A stretch of DNA of 64,000 nucleotides from Streptomyces sp. NL15-2K (GTDB lineage: Bacteria; Actinomycetota; Actinomycetes; Streptomycetales; Streptomycetaceae), in contig NZ_CP130630.1 of the NCBI RefSeq assembly GCF_030551255.1, positions 7,669,501 to 7,733,500 of the forward strand, read 5' to 3'. Shown here piece after piece: positions 36,884 to 46,053 of the stretch. Within the stretch, counting starts at the first letter, position 1; every line of letters begins with the position of its first letter. The notes below the pieces were generated by a model. The model had not been told where the DNA came from. It ran no database searches and saw nothing but the letters and a program-made list of their open reading frames with translations. The position numbers were made by a program, and so were the translations under genes.

Positions 36884-37894
36884 TCAGTCGCCTTCCTTCC
36901 GCTCCCTCGTCGACAGGAGCCGGCGCAGCGAGTACAGGCGGGCCGGATCCGCGTGGCCGTCGGCCACCCACTGGTCCAGCGCGCAGTCCTGCTCGTCGTG
37001 GCTGCACGCGCGGGGGCAGTTCTGCGTGCCGGGCTCCAGGTCGGGGAAGGCGTGGATCACCCGGGACGGGTTCACGTGGTGCAGGCCGAACGACCGTACG
37101 CCAGGCGTGTCGACCACCCACCCCCCGTCGCCCGCCAGCGGCAGGGCCAGCGCCGAGGTCGTGGTGTGGCGGCCGCGGCCCGTCACGGCGTTGACGTGTC
37201 CCGTCGAACGCCGCTGCTCCTGCGGCACCAGCGCGTTGACCAGGGTCGTCTTGCCGACGCCGGAGTGACCGACGAAGGCAGTGATCTTGCCGTCGAGCTG
37301 CTCGCGCACCCGGGCCACCGCCGCCCCGCTCTGCAGCTCCTCGCGGCTCGTCACCACGTACGGGATGTCCAGGTCGCCGTACAGCTCCAGGAGCTTGTCC
37401 GGCGGGGCCAGGTCCGACTTCGTCATGACCAGCAGGGGTTCCAGGCCGCCGTCGAACGCCGCCACCAGGCACCGGTCGATCAGGCGGGGGCGGGGTTCGG
37501 GATCGGCGAGGGCCGTGACGATGGCGAGCTGGTCGGCGTTGGCGACCACCACGCGCTCGTAGGGGTCGTCGTCGTCCGCGGTGCGGCGCAGCACCGACGT
37601 GCGCTCCTCGATGCGGACGATCCTGGCGAGCGTGTCCTTCTTGCCGGACATGTCGCCGACCAGTGCCACCCGGTCGCCCACGATCGCCGCCTTGCGGCCG
37701 AGCTCGCGGGCCTTCATCGCCATCACGATCCTGCCCTCGACCAGGCACGTCAGCCGGCCCCGGTCGACGGTGAGGACCATCCCCTCGGCCGCGTCCTCGT
37801 GCTTGGGCCGGATGTTCGTACGCGGCCGGTTGCCCTTGCGGTTCGGGCGGGAGCGGATGTCGTCCTCGTCGGTGTGCTTGCCGTAGCGGCGCAT
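36884..37894 (-). CDS. rsgA: Ribosome small-subunit assembly GTPase RsgA
   Basis: A 336-residue circularly permuted GTPase: G4 VMTKSDL comes first, then G1 GHSGVGKTTLVNAL, the switch region GRGRHTTT and G3 DTPG. An N-terminal OB-fold and a C-terminal zinc knuckle (CPRACSHDEQDC) complete the family layout. It aids late 30S subunit maturation. Its ATG lies four bases after the aroA stop, so the pair is an operon, the same pairing seen in mycobacteria. Confidence 0.93.
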   Translation of the reverse strand: MRRYGKHTDEDDIRSRPNRKGNRPRTNIRPKHEDAAEGMVLTVDRGRLTCLVEGRIVMAMKARELGRKAAIVGDRVALVGDMSGKKDTLARIVRIEERTSVLRRTADDDDPYERVVVANADQLAIVTALADPEPRPRLIDRCLVAAFDGGLEPLLVMTKSDLAPPDKLLELYGDLDIPYVVTSREELQSGAAVARVREQLDGKITAFVGHSGVGKTTLVNALVPQEQRRSTGHVNAVTGRGRHTTTSALALPLAGDGGWVVDTPGVRSFGLHHVNPSRVIHAFPDLEPGTQNCPRACSHDEQDCALDQWVADGHADPARLYSLRRLLSTRERKEGD

Positions 37895-37898
37895 GACC

Positions 37899-39254
37899 TT
37901 ATCCCTGGGTCTCCACGCCTCGTAGCATCCCGGTCCACAGGTCGGGGAAGTCCGGGAGGGTCTTCGCCGTCGTCGCCACGTTCTCGATCCGCACCCCCTC
38001 GACCACCAGGCCGATGATCGCGGCGGCCGTCGCCATCCGGTGGTCCTCGTACGTGTGGAAGGTCCCGCCGTGCAGCGGGCGCGGGCGAATGTGCAGGCCG
38101 TCGGCGGACTCCGTGACATCGCCGCCGAGCTCGTTGATCTCCTTGGTGAGCGCGGCCAGGCGGTCCGTCTCGTGCAGGCGCAGGTGCGCCACGCCGCGGA
38201 GGGTGGAGGGGGAGTCCGCGAGGGCGGCGACCGCGGCGATGCCGGGGGTCAGCTCGCCCACGTCGCCCAGGTCCACGTCGATGCCGTGGATGGACCCCGA
38301 GCCGGTGAACACCAGGCCGTACTCGGTGAGTTCGCAGGAACCGCCCATTTCGGTGAAGATCTCCCGCAGCCGGTCACCGGGCTGGGTGGTGCGGGCCGGC
38401 CAGTCGGGGACGACGACCCGGCCGCCGGTGACAAGGGCCGCCGCCAGGAACGGCTGGGCGTTGGACAGGTCCGGCTCGATGGTCAGGTCGCGGCCGAGCA
38501 GGGCGCCCGGGGTGACCCGCCAGACGTTCGGCTCGCCGCCCGACTCCGGGGTGTCGACCTGGGCGCCGACCGAGCGCAGCATGTCGACGGTCATCCGGAT
38601 GTGCGGCATGGAGGGCAGCGTGGAGCCGGTGTGGCGGACCTCGACGCCCTGGTTGAAGCGCGGGCCGGACAGGAGCAGGGCCGAGACGAACTGCGACGAC
38701 GAGGACGCGTCGATCTCCACCGGGCCGCCGTCCAGCGCCCCGCCGCCGTGCACCGTCAGCGGCAGCGCGCCGCGGCCGTCGTCGTCGATGCGGGCGCCGA
38801 GGACGCGCAGGGCGTCGATCACGCCGTTCAGGGGACGCTCGTACGACCGCGGGTCGCCGTCGAAGCGGATGGGGCCGTCGGCGAGCGCGGCGACCGGCGG
38901 AAGGAAGCGCATCACCGTGCCGGCGTTGCCGACGTCGACGGTGGCCGGGCCGTGCAGGCCGGTCGGAAGCACGCGCCAGGCCTCACCCGTGCTGTCCGGG
39001 CCGCCCGCGACGGTGGAGCTGGACGACACCGTCTCCTCGATCTCCACGCCCATCGCCCGAAGGGCGCCCGCCATCAGCAGGGTGTCGCGGGAGCGCAGCG
39101 GGCGGCGCAGCCAGCCGGGCTCGGAGGCGAGGGCGGCCAGCACCAGGGCGCGGTTGGTGACCGACTTGGACCCGGGCACGTGGACCGTCGCGTCGACGGC
39201 TCCGCTCGCGTGCGGGGCGGGCCAGAGGGCGGTGTGTGCGTCGTTCGGGGCCAT
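37899..39254 (-). CDS. aroA: 5-enolpyruvylshikimate-3-phosphate synthase
   Basis: A 451-residue EPSP synthase catalysing the sixth step of the shikimate pathway. [11 protein letters not shown] binds shikimate 3-phosphate, [11 protein letters not shown] is the phosphoenolpyruvate-binding signature, and [12 protein letters not shown] carries catalytic residues. Minus-strand TAAAGT, then 7 bases, then ATG 39254 suggest a leaderless transcript. rsgA follows immediately. Confidence 0.95.
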   Translation of the reverse strand: MAPNDAHTALWPAPHASGAVDATVHVPGSKSVTNRALVLAALASEPGWLRRPLRSRDTLLMAGALRAMGVEIEETVSSSSTVAGGPDSTGEAWRVLPTGLHGPATVDVGNAGTVMRFLPPVAALADGPIRFDGDPRSYERPLNGVIDALRVLGARIDDDGRGALPLTVHGGGALDGGPVEIDASSSSQFVSALLLSGPRFNQGVEVRHTGSTLPSMPHIRMTVDMLRSVGAQVDTPESGGEPNVWRVTPGALLGRDLTIEPDLSNAQPFLAAALVTGGRVVVPDWPARTTQPGDRLREIFTEMGGSCELTEYGLVFTGSGSIHGIDVDLGDVGELTPGIAAVAALADSPSTLRGVAHLRLHETDRLAALTKEINELGGDVTESADGLHIRPRPLHGGTFHTYEDHRMATAAAIIGLVVEGVRIENVATTAKTLPDFPDLWTGMLRGVETQG

Positions 39255-39288
39255 GGGCCCCACTTTAATGGTCGGCTGTCCTTCGGGT

Positions 39289-39325
39289 GCTGCGCCGTGG
39301 GGGCTGATCGCGCCCACGGCGCAGC
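39289..39325. terminator. Hairpin between aroA and the M50-like gene
   Basis: GCTGCGCCGTGGG / CCCACGGCGCAGC, a 13-bp stem that can end the M50-like transcript before the aroA promoter. The GGGCTGATCGCGCC...CCCCGCGCCCCT surroundings resemble a common Streptomyces intergenic element. Confidence 0.7.
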
Positions 39326-39364
39326 CGCATGTCGACACAGCCCCGCGCCCCTGGGGTTGGCCGG

Positions 39365-40087
39365 TCATGCCCCCAGTAGCCAGCGGCCGCCACCTATCAG
39401 CGAGCACAGCGACACCACATGGAACAGAAACAGCCACATGCCCGCTGGTACATGCGTCAGCCGCGACAGCTGGTCCGCGTCCGAGTCTCCCGCCCCTCCC
39501 CGTGAGCGCTTCATCTGGAGTTCGAACGCCGGCCGCACGCCGCCCAGCAGCAGGAACCACACCACCACATACGCGAACGCCGCCTGCACCTGCGGTCCCG
39601 TCAGCCAGGACACCACCACGAACGTGGCGCCCGTGATGACCACCGTCAGGGCGCCGTACGCGTTGCGGATCATCACCAGCATCGCCACCAGCAGGACGGT
39701 CGCCGCCCACAGCAGCAGCGTGATGTGCCCGGCGGCGAGCAGGGCGGCGCCGCCCAGGCCGAGGAGCGGGGGAGCGGTGTAGCCGGCGGACGCGGTGAGG
39801 ATCATGCCGAGTCCGTGCGGCTTGCCGCGGCTCACGGTCAGGCCGCTGGTGTCCGAGTGCAGCCGTATGCCGGTGAGGGTGCGGCCGGTGAGCAGCGCGA
39901 CCAGGCCGTGGCCACCCTCGTGCGCGATGGTGATGGCGTTGCGCGAGATGCGCCAGAAGTTGTGCGGGACGACCACGGCGAGCGCGGCGACGAGGGCCGC
40001 GATCACCACCCACAGGTCGGGGTCGGGCTGGGTGCCGGAGACCTCGTCCCAGAGGGAGGCGAGCGAGTCGGATGCGGTGGTGTGCAT
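39365..40087 (-). CDS. M50-like membrane zinc metalloprotease
   Basis: A 240-residue protein with about six hydrophobic segments. [15 protein letters not shown] holds an HExxH-type HEGGH zinc site in a membrane context, as in M50B proteases of site-2 type. A second-half LDG motif is not clear, so it may be a reduced member. ATG 40087 has GGGAG 13 bases upstream. It is divergent from the SRAP gene. Substrate unknown. Confidence 0.82.
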   Translation of the reverse strand: MHTTASDSLASLWDEVSGTQPDPDLWVVIAALVAALAVVVPHNFWRISRNAITIAHEGGHGLVALLTGRTLTGIRLHSDTSGLTVSRGKPHGLGMILTASAGYTAPPLLGLGGAALLAAGHITLLLWAATVLLVAMLVMIRNAYGALTVVITGATFVVVSWLTGPQVQAAFAYVVVWFLLLGGVRPAFELQMKRSRGGAGDSDADQLSRLTHVPAGMWLFLFHVVSLCSLIGGGRWLLGA

Positions 40088-40124
40088 GTTCGGCGGTAGC
40101 TCCCTGAGGTCTCGTCGAATCTGG

Positions 40125-40130
40125 CAGTGT
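40125..40130 (+). promoter_or_regulatory. -10 of the leaderless SRAP promoter
   Basis: CAGTGT, 7 bases, then ATG 40138. No convincing LexA box was found in the 50-base divergent gap. Confidence 0.4.
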
Positions 40131-40137
40131 GGCACGT

Positions 40138-40953
40138 ATGTGCGGACGGTATGCAGCCAGTCGTGGGCCCGAGGATCTCGCAGGAATCTTTGAGATCGAG
40201 AAGTGGGAACCCGAGGAGACCCTGGCACCCGACTACAACGTGGCCCCGACCAAAGAGGTCTACGCAGTCCTCGACCGTCCTCTTAAGGACGTGGAAGACC
40301 CCAAACCGGTTCGACAGTTGCGGAAGCTGAAGTGGGGGCTGGTGCCGAGCTGGTCGAAGACCCCCGAGGGCGCGGCCCGGATGATCAACGCGCGGGCGGA
40401 GACCGTCCACGAGAAGCCGTCGTACCGCCGCGCCTTCGCCACCCGGCGCTGCATCATCCCCGCCGACGGCTACTACGAGTGGGTCACTTCCAAGCAGGAG
40501 CGGGATCTGGAGGTCGAGGGGAGGAAGAAGCGGCCGCGCAAGCAGCCGTACTTCGTTCTCCCCGCCGACGGGTCGGTGTTCGCGATGGCCGGGCTGTACG
40601 AGTTCTGGCGGGACAAGACGCTGCCCGACGACCACCCGCAGGCCTGGTGGGTGACGTGTTCCGTCATCACCACGGAGGCGGAGCAGAGCCCGCTCGCGGT
40701 GTCGCCCGCCGAGGGACCGCACACCCTGGCCGAGATCCACCCCCGGATGCCCCTGATGCTGACGCCGGACCGCTGGGACTCCTGGCTCGACCCGTCCCGC
40801 ACGGACCACGACGACCTGCGCTCGCTGCTCGCGGCGCCGCCCGAGGGGCTGATGCGGGCGTACCCGGTGACGACCGCGGTGAGCAACGTCCGCAACAACG
40901 GCGCGGAGCTGCTCAAGGAGCTGGAGGGGCCCGTGGAGGGCACACTCTTCTGA
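40138..40953 (+). CDS. SOS response-associated peptidase (SRAP, YedK/HMCES family)
   Basis: A 271-residue SRAP protein that shields abasic sites in single-stranded DNA by forming a covalent link through Cys2. MCGRY places Cys2 at the N-terminus after Met removal; NVAPT, INARAET, GYYEW and the catalytic His in LAEIHPRMP complete the site. A Lys/Arg insertion ([12 protein letters not shown]) lies in a loop. A mycobacterial homologue also lies near aroA-rsgA. The Tn7-like element begins ~30 bases after its stop. Confidence 0.93.
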   Translation: MCGRYAASRGPEDLAGIFEIEKWEPEETLAPDYNVAPTKEVYAVLDRPLKDVEDPKPVRQLRKLKWGLVPSWSKTPEGAARMINARAETVHEKPSYRRAFATRRCIIPADGYYEWVTSKQERDLEVEGRKKRPRKQPYFVLPADGSVFAMAGLYEFWRDKTLPDDHPQAWWVTCSVITTEAEQSPLAVSPAEGPHTLAEIHPRMPLMLTPDRWDSWLDPSRTDHDDLRSLLAAPPEGLMRAYPVTTAVSNVRNNGAELLKELEGPVEGTLF

Positions 40954-40981
40954 CGTGAACGCGAACGCGAACGTGATGTCC

Positions 40982-40998
40982 GTTCTCAATGAGGTTGG
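40982..40998 (+). repeat. Left terminal inverted repeat candidate
   Basis: GTTCTCAATGAGGTTGG. It pairs with the right end as GTTCTCA-N2/3-GAG-(G)-TTGG. Further inside the left end, GTTGTCA...TGAGAC motifs recur at about 41026 and 41139, possible additional transposase sites. Confidence 0.55.
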
Positions 40999-41144
40999 TG
41001 GACTGCCTGGCTCTGAGCTGGGAGTTGTCATCTTGGAGTGAGACGGTGCCGCACCTTGATGTGTCAGGGGCTGTGCGGCGGGTTCGACCAGGACTTCGTG
41101 GGTCAACGAGGGTGGAAGCGGTAGGACCGCTGACCTGCGGGTTG

Positions 41145-42008
41145 TCAGTCTGATTGAGACAGGGAGAGCCTCGGTCTCAGGGAAGTTGCCAGTTTCTGGA
41201 GGGCTGCCAGCTCGCGGCTCCCTGCCTTGAGCTGGAACCGGCGTGCGATCTCCGGGGCCGATTCCTGGTGATCGCGCCAGTGCGGTGATGAGAGCAGGCT
41301 GGTGAGGATGACCGTTTCGGGGTAGGTCGCGATCTCGATGCGGTTCGGAGACGGGCGGAGTGGGTCTCCGTAGATGTCTTCGCCGAGGAGATGAATCCGG
41401 TCCGTCCACCGCTGTTGGAGCTGTGTCTCGGCGGCGGTGTGGAACCACTTCAGCAAGCTGTCACGTGCGGTGCGGTAGCTCTGCTCGGGGGCGGAGCCCC
41501 TGCGGCGGCTCGTGAGTCGCCGGTGGCGCTGGTTGGCTCTGCGAACGTCGGGCAGAACGCGGAGGAGATGCTGCTCGTCGCCCAGGAGCCAGCGGTGATG
41601 TCGTGGGCAGACTGCTTCGTGGGGCAGGGTCTCGCGGACGACGAGGCCGTCGATTCCGCGCCGGGCCATGCAGGGGCGGCATGCCGGACGGTGAAGGGCA
41701 TCGCCGTGGCCGGTGCTCGGGCGTGGACCGATTCGTTGGCCCTCGCTGAGTTCGGCGAGAGCTGGCATCGCATGCACGAGTTCGGCGGGTGCCCGGCCGG
41801 TCAGGGCGGATAGTCCGAGCAGGGCCCGTGGGGTCCAGTGGTCCGTGCGGTTGTCGTCACGGCGGTGATGACGGTTGTGACCGAGAAGACCGGCCAGATA
41901 GCGGACCGGCAGGCGGTTGGCGTCCGCGAGCCGGTTCAGATAGGAGCCGACCGTCTCGCGGTGCACTGGCGAGAGGGGGACAGGCAGTATGCGCGGGTGT
42001 GTACTCAA
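41145..42008 (-). CDS. tniQ: TniQ-family target-selection protein
   Basis: A 287-residue TniQ/TnsD-type protein. It opens with the family phrase PVPLSPVHRETVGSYLNRLA, then has a zinc pair CRPC and CPRHHRWL. It ends with a ~100-residue helical region. TniQ proteins choose the target and recruit the AAA+ regulator; the short length lacks the large sequence-specific C-terminus of TnsD. Its ATG overlaps the tniB stop (ATGA). Confidence 0.87.
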   Translation of the reverse strand: MSTHPRILPVPLSPVHRETVGSYLNRLADANRLPVRYLAGLLGHNRHHRRDDNRTDHWTPRALLGLSALTGRAPAELVHAMPALAELSEGQRIGPRPSTGHGDALHRPACRPCMARRGIDGLVVRETLPHEAVCPRHHRWLLGDEQHLLRVLPDVRRANQRHRRLTSRRRGSAPEQSYRTARDSLLKWFHTAAETQLQQRWTDRIHLLGEDIYGDPLRPSPNRIEIATYPETVILTSLLSSPHWRDHQESAPEIARRFQLKAGSRELAALQKLATSLRPRLSLSQSD

Positions 42009-43060
42009 CTGGCCTTCCTCGTCGCGGGAGTCGAGGGACGGCGTCTGGTCTGCTGTGCAACGGCCCGGTCGAGTTCGACTTCATCGAGTCCGGTGCGTGT
42101 GATCTTCTCTGTGCCGCTGATGATGGCGTCCAGTGCGGCTTCGCGGACGAGGTGGGACAGGCTGCCGATCATGCCCCCGGTGCGGTCGTGCAGGTAGGCG
42201 CTCAGCTTGAGGAGGGTCTGCGGGCGGTGGGCATAAAGCCGTAGGGCCTCCTCCAGCGTGGTCACCAAGGACTGCCAGGCTTCTTTGTCCTTGGCCGTCT
42301 TGTGGGGGAAGGGGCGAGTGGTGATCTCGGTGTAGCGGCTGGCGATCTGCCCGCCGCGGCGGCCCGTGAACAGCCCAGTGTCCTCAACATCGACTCCGGC
42401 CAAGACGAACGTCGCCGGGATGCGCTCGGACAGATACTTGATCTGATCGGAGGCTTCGGCGCCGGTCTTGGTGCGGATGTCGAGGTTATGGAGCTCGTCG
42501 ATCAGCACCAGGCGGCAGCTCCTGCTGCAGAGCAGGTCGCAGACGCGGTTGGTGATGTCGACCTGGCTGAAACGGCTGGGCAGCGGCAGGCCGATGAAGC
42601 GGGCGAGTTCGACCGCGAGCATCTTGGGTGTCGCTGCGGGCGGGACGGTGACATAGACGACGGGCAGGGCCTGGTGCCCGACTTCGCCGCGGCGGCGGCC
42701 GAGGAGTTCGTAGTTCTTGCCGAGCTGCGTGATCGCGGTGGTCTTTCCCGTGCCCGCGGGCCCGCTGACGATCAGTCCGCGGCGGGCCGACTGCTGGCGA
42801 CGGTTGAGGAGGATCCGCTTGCGGCCGGTGGTGGTGACGTGCTGGATCGTGGGAGTGCGGACGATGACCAACTGCGCGTGATAGTCCTCGCGTTCACGCT
42901 CACGGGCAGTCCGCTGGTCCGGACTCAGACGCTGAATTGCGGCGGGTGAGAGCACCTCGGGAGGCATGGTCTCTTCGGCGACGAAGCATGCCCAGCCCTC
43001 CTTCGTGCTCAGCGGGTGGACGTCCTCTGGTTCCTGCCCGGCGTCCGGGGGCGGGTTCAT
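42005..43060 (-). CDS. tniB: TniB/TnsC-family AAA+ ATPase
   Basis: A 351-residue ATPase regulating transposition. Walker A is SGPAGTGKTTAI, Walker B LVLIDELHNLD, and a sensor-like FVLAGVDVEDTG follows. The C-terminal GGMIGSLSHLVREAA resembles the IstB/TniB lid. The N-terminal ~90 residues may contact the transposase. Overlaps both neighbours by ATGA, which indicates coupled translation and fixed stoichiometry. Confidence 0.9.
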   Translation of the reverse strand: MNPPPDAGQEPEDVHPLSTKEGWACFVAEETMPPEVLSPAAIQRLSPDQRTAREREREDYHAQLVIVRTPTIQHVTTTGRKRILLNRRQQSARRGLIVSGPAGTGKTTAITQLGKNYELLGRRRGEVGHQALPVVYVTVPPAATPKMLAVELARFIGLPLPSRFSQVDITNRVCDLLCSRSCRLVLIDELHNLDIRTKTGAEASDQIKYLSERIPATFVLAGVDVEDTGLFTGRRGGQIASRYTEITTRPFPHKTAKDKEAWQSLVTTLEEALRLYAHRPQTLLKLSAYLHDRTGGMIGSLSHLVREAALDAIISGTEKITRTGLDEVELDRAVAQQTRRRPSTPATRKAS

Positions 43061-45102
43061 GGACGGCTCCCGTCGGTGAAGGCGTCGAAGACCCCGAAGG
43101 GAATGACCTTGCCGACTGGTTGGTCCTCGTCCTCCGGGCCTTCCTGCGGTTCTTCGGGGAGGGCAGGCCGAAGGCCAGGGTGAACGGGGTGGCTGGCTGC
43201 CGCGTGGGTGCGGGCGGCAACTTTGCGGTCCGGGCCGTTCTGAGCCCGGGTGAGCAGGTCTTCCACAACTGCGGCGATCGCGCCTTCGTCGGTGTCGTCG
43301 GCGCCCTGGGCGGCCAGGACAGAACGGGCGTGTCGCCAGGTGAAGTCGGCGAAGGGGGCGGAGACGGAGTCCAGCCGGGTCCAGGGGACGGTGATCCAGC
43401 CGCCTGCCCGGTGATCGCGGATCCAGATGTGGGACAGATCGTAGGGGTCGTAGTGGACTTCCCAGAGGCCGCCCTTGAGGTCGACGCCAGAAGGCTGGCG
43501 CCGGTAGGGCGCCAGGTCGCGGCAGTCGTAGGTGCGGTAGTCCATGACGACGCCGTAGTCGTTGATCTTCCGCCACTCCGCGGGCAGGAGTTCGATGTAG
43601 TCGTCGCCGGTCAGGCAGACCGGCAGGTGTCCGCTGCGGGCCACAAGCATCGCGTAGACGTCGTTCGGGGACAGAGCCTGGCCCGGCAGGAACGGGCTGC
43701 GGAGGCTGTCGTGGGGCCTCGTCTGCCATCGGGCAACGACCCATTCGTCGAAGAGGTCGGCGAGTTCTCGCAGGGTCCAAACAGCCTGGACGTCCTCACC
43801 ACGCCGGGTGGGGTTGGAGCCGACGTAGCCGGCGACGTGCTGGCAGAACAGCGTGTTGATCGAGGAAAAGGTGCGTTCCACCACGCCTTTGTCGGTCGGG
43901 GTGGCGGGCCGGGCCGGCTGGACGGAGACGCCCAGGGTCTGGCAGGCCGTCACGAACGTCTCCGAGATGAACACCTTGCCGTGGTCGACCACGATGGTGT
44001 CCGGGACGATCACCGGTTTCGCGGCGGCGTGTTCCAGGCGGGCATCCACGCTCATCAGCCGCGCGTGCGGGATGAGCGAGACGGACATCCGAAGAGCGTC
44101 GTGCCAGCCCGGCCGCATCGGCTCGGGGACCAGGATGCGGGCCAGTAGTAGAGCCGCATCCACGGCCTTGGTGCCCGCAGGCCGCAGGACGGCCGCGCAG
44201 ATCGTCCGTGTTGCGACGTCGACCGCGATGGTCAGCTCGACCCGGCCCGTCACGCCGTCGTCCAGGATCGCCAGCACGTCCAGCGGGGTGGTGTCGATCT
44301 GCACGACCTCGCCGGGCCGGGCGGCCTTCGACGGGGTGAACACCCCTTGCGGGCGGCGGGCTCGTGACCGGCGGGCCGTGGCAGTGCCGAAGGAGTGCAT
44401 CCCCTCCGACAGGGACCGCACCAGCCGGTAGAGGGTGGACCGTGAAGGCAGCTCGACGGCTCCCTCACCGTGACGCTCGACGAGGATCCGCTCAGCCTCG
44501 CGGAGCACCCGGCTCCGGGTTCCCGTGGACAGCTTCTCCTGCCCGGCCAGTGCCTCCGTGATGGCGGTGACCAGCCGTTCGTCCGCGTGCCCGGTCGGCT
44601 TGGAGACGCGGGTGGCACGGTGGTCGACCAGCCCCCAAAGTCCCTGCTCGCGCCAGCAGCCCCGCAACCGGAACAGGGTCCGGGCGGTCATCGGCGTCCC
44701 GAGAGCGGCCAGTTCCTCCGCCTTCGCCGCGATCCGTTCGTTCACCGTGCGCCACTTCGGGTCGTACTCGGGCCGGGGCCTGGCGGTCGGCTCCGCGCCG
44801 GGCAGCAGTCCGGTCTCCATCTCGACCATGTGCCGCTCAAGCAACCGGGCCCGCCGCAGGGCGGGCTCGGGAACGGTGTCCAGCAGTCCGAACGACGGCA
44901 ACCCCGGCGCTTCGGGCAGGGAGTCGAGCATCTCGAAGCCGTCCGCCGCCAGCAGATGGGAGAACAGCACCAACGATGCTCCGCCGGACTCGCCCTGCAG
45001 CCGCACCGTGGTGCCGGCCAGACCCGCCACGAGGTGGACCTGTCCGTCGAACCGGACCCGGTCACCGACCCGCAGCACTCCACGAGGCCCCGAGGCAGTC
45101 AC
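43057..45102 (-). CDS. tnsB: TniA/TnsB-family DDE transposase
   Basis: A 681-residue Mu/TnsB-type transposase. An N-terminal DNA-binding region with helix-turn-helix stretches (MTARTLFRLRGCWREQGLWG) precedes an RNase H-like core: VVQIDTTPLDVL (first Asp), VIVPDTIVVDHGKVF (second Asp) and DKGVVERTFSSINTLF (Glu). A C-terminal beta-barrel/tail interacts with the ATPase in relatives. The GTG 45102 start overlaps the tnsA stop (GTGA). Confidence 0.92.
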   Translation of the reverse strand: MTASGPRGVLRVGDRVRFDGQVHLVAGLAGTTVRLQGESGGASLVLFSHLLAADGFEMLDSLPEAPGLPSFGLLDTVPEPALRRARLLERHMVEMETGLLPGAEPTARPRPEYDPKWRTVNERIAAKAEELAALGTPMTARTLFRLRGCWREQGLWGLVDHRATRVSKPTGHADERLVTAITEALAGQEKLSTGTRSRVLREAERILVERHGEGAVELPSRSTLYRLVRSLSEGMHSFGTATARRSRARRPQGVFTPSKAARPGEVVQIDTTPLDVLAILDDGVTGRVELTIAVDVATRTICAAVLRPAGTKAVDAALLLARILVPEPMRPGWHDALRMSVSLIPHARLMSVDARLEHAAAKPVIVPDTIVVDHGKVFISETFVTACQTLGVSVQPARPATPTDKGVVERTFSSINTLFCQHVAGYVGSNPTRRGEDVQAVWTLRELADLFDEWVVARWQTRPHDSLRSPFLPGQALSPNDVYAMLVARSGHLPVCLTGDDYIELLPAEWRKINDYGVVMDYRTYDCRDLAPYRRQPSGVDLKGGLWEVHYDPYDLSHIWIRDHRAGGWITVPWTRLDSVSAPFADFTWRHARSVLAAQGADDTDEGAIAAVVEDLLTRAQNGPDRKVAARTHAAASHPVHPGLRPALPEEPQEGPEDEDQPVGKVIPFGVFDAFTDGSRP

Positions 45103-45893
45103 CGGCCCGCCTCCCCGGTCATCACCACGGTGCGATCACTCAGGCGACGGCCCAGGTCGGCCCGCAGCAGCCCGCGCCAGAGCAGGTGGAAGACCACCGG
45201 GAGCACGCCGATCGGATCACCCAGCGTTGCAGCCTGCCCGAGCAACGGTGCGGGAGTCGCGAAGGCCGCGCAGACCGCCGCCGTCATCCCCTCCGACACG
45301 GCGAAGCGCGGATGGCGATAGCCCGCCAGCCAGCGCAGATTCGCCACTCGGACGGGATCGATCTCACTGGCGACACGGTAGGCCCAGCCCACCGCGTCAC
45401 ACGCTTCCCGCGCCCGCTTGAACGACTCGGCGGCCCTCTGGTCGATCCGGTCCGCCGGACGGCAGTCCACCACCAGGCCACTTCCGTCCGCAGCCCGCGC
45501 GAAGTAGTCCGGAGCGTGTGACCGGCTGCGGCCTGATCCCTCGTCCCGCCAGCTCAGCCAGAACGGCTGCGAGGAGAACCCCGTCACCAGCGGATCGAAG
45601 TCGAGCAGCATCGCGTGATCCCGCTCCAGCCACGATTCGAACCCCACATGCCGACCGGTCGTCACCGCCCAGTACAGCCCCGGAAAATGGCGCTGGCCGC
45701 GGTACGACGGGAAGTCCCGCACCGGCAGCGCGTCCTCGAAAGCGACATCCCCGGCCTCGGTCAACGGCCGACGTCTCGTCCCGCCGTCCGCTTCAACCCA
45801 GCCGATCTCGTACCTCGACGCATCCGCGTACACGGAAACGTGCTCAACCCCCTGCGGCCCTTCAGGCACCGCCGTCCCCACACGAACCCTCAT
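45099..45893 (-). CDS. tnsA: TnsA-like endonuclease
   Basis: A 264-residue protein. FESWLERDHAMLLDFDPLVTG, shown here in part as FESWLERDHAML, gives the catalytic Glu; QPFWLSW and HAPDYF (Asp) and VVDCRPADRI follow in the order of TnsA restriction-like nucleases. The last catalytic Lys of TnsA appears as Arg in DCR. It would cut the 5' ends so that the element moves by cut-and-paste. ATG 45893 begins the operon; no clear promoter was found in the ~120-base right end. Confidence 0.82.
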   Translation of the reverse strand: MRVRVGTAVPEGPQGVEHVSVYADASRYEIGWVEADGGTRRRPLTEAGDVAFEDALPVRDFPSYRGQRHFPGLYWAVTTGRHVGFESWLERDHAMLLDFDPLVTGFSSQPFWLSWRDEGSGRSRSHAPDYFARAADGSGLVVDCRPADRIDQRAAESFKRAREACDAVGWAYRVASEIDPVRVANLRWLAGYRHPRFAVSEGMTAAVCAAFATPAPLLGQAATLGDPIGVLPVVFHLLWRGLLRADLGRRLSDRTVVMTGEAGR

Positions 45894-46011
45894 GGGACGA
45901 CCATCCAGGGTTCGATGACACAGACCAGATCAGATGAGACCCAAACCACCCTGAAGTCGGAAAACCGGGCACCGGCTCACATGCACCACCGAGACCAGCC
46001 ACGCTGAACTG

Positions 46012-46028
46012 CCAACTCGTCTGAGAAC
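46012..46028 (-). repeat. Right terminal inverted repeat candidate
   Basis: On the minus strand GTTCTCAGACGAGTTGG, matching the left end at 12 of 17 positions without gaps. An inner GGTCTCATCTGATCTGG (minus strand, 45925-45941) may be a second transposase site. The next base extends it to an ACA end (46027-46029). Confidence 0.55.
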
Positions 46029-46053
46029 AGCAGGCTTCACCGATACGGGACAC

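Larger units (their letters stand above)
40982..46028 (-). mobile_element. Compact Tn7-like transposon (tnsA-tnsB-tniB-tniQ)
   Basis: About 5.05 kb, bounded by imperfect inverted repeats and holding only four minus-strand genes, each overlapping the next by 4 bases. TnsA-type endonuclease, DDE transposase, AAA+ ATPase and TniQ together make a heteromeric cut-and-paste Tn7-like machine. No cargo and no CRISPR or Cas gene is present. No convincing 5-base target duplication could be identified, so the exact ends are provisional. It separates the SRAP gene from a small hydrolase gene. Confidence 0.78.

Noticed and set aside
40982..46028. Prophage or CRISPR-associated transposon
   Set aside because: No integrase of phage type, no structural genes, no Cas genes and no repeat-spacer array; the gene set is purely Tn7-like.
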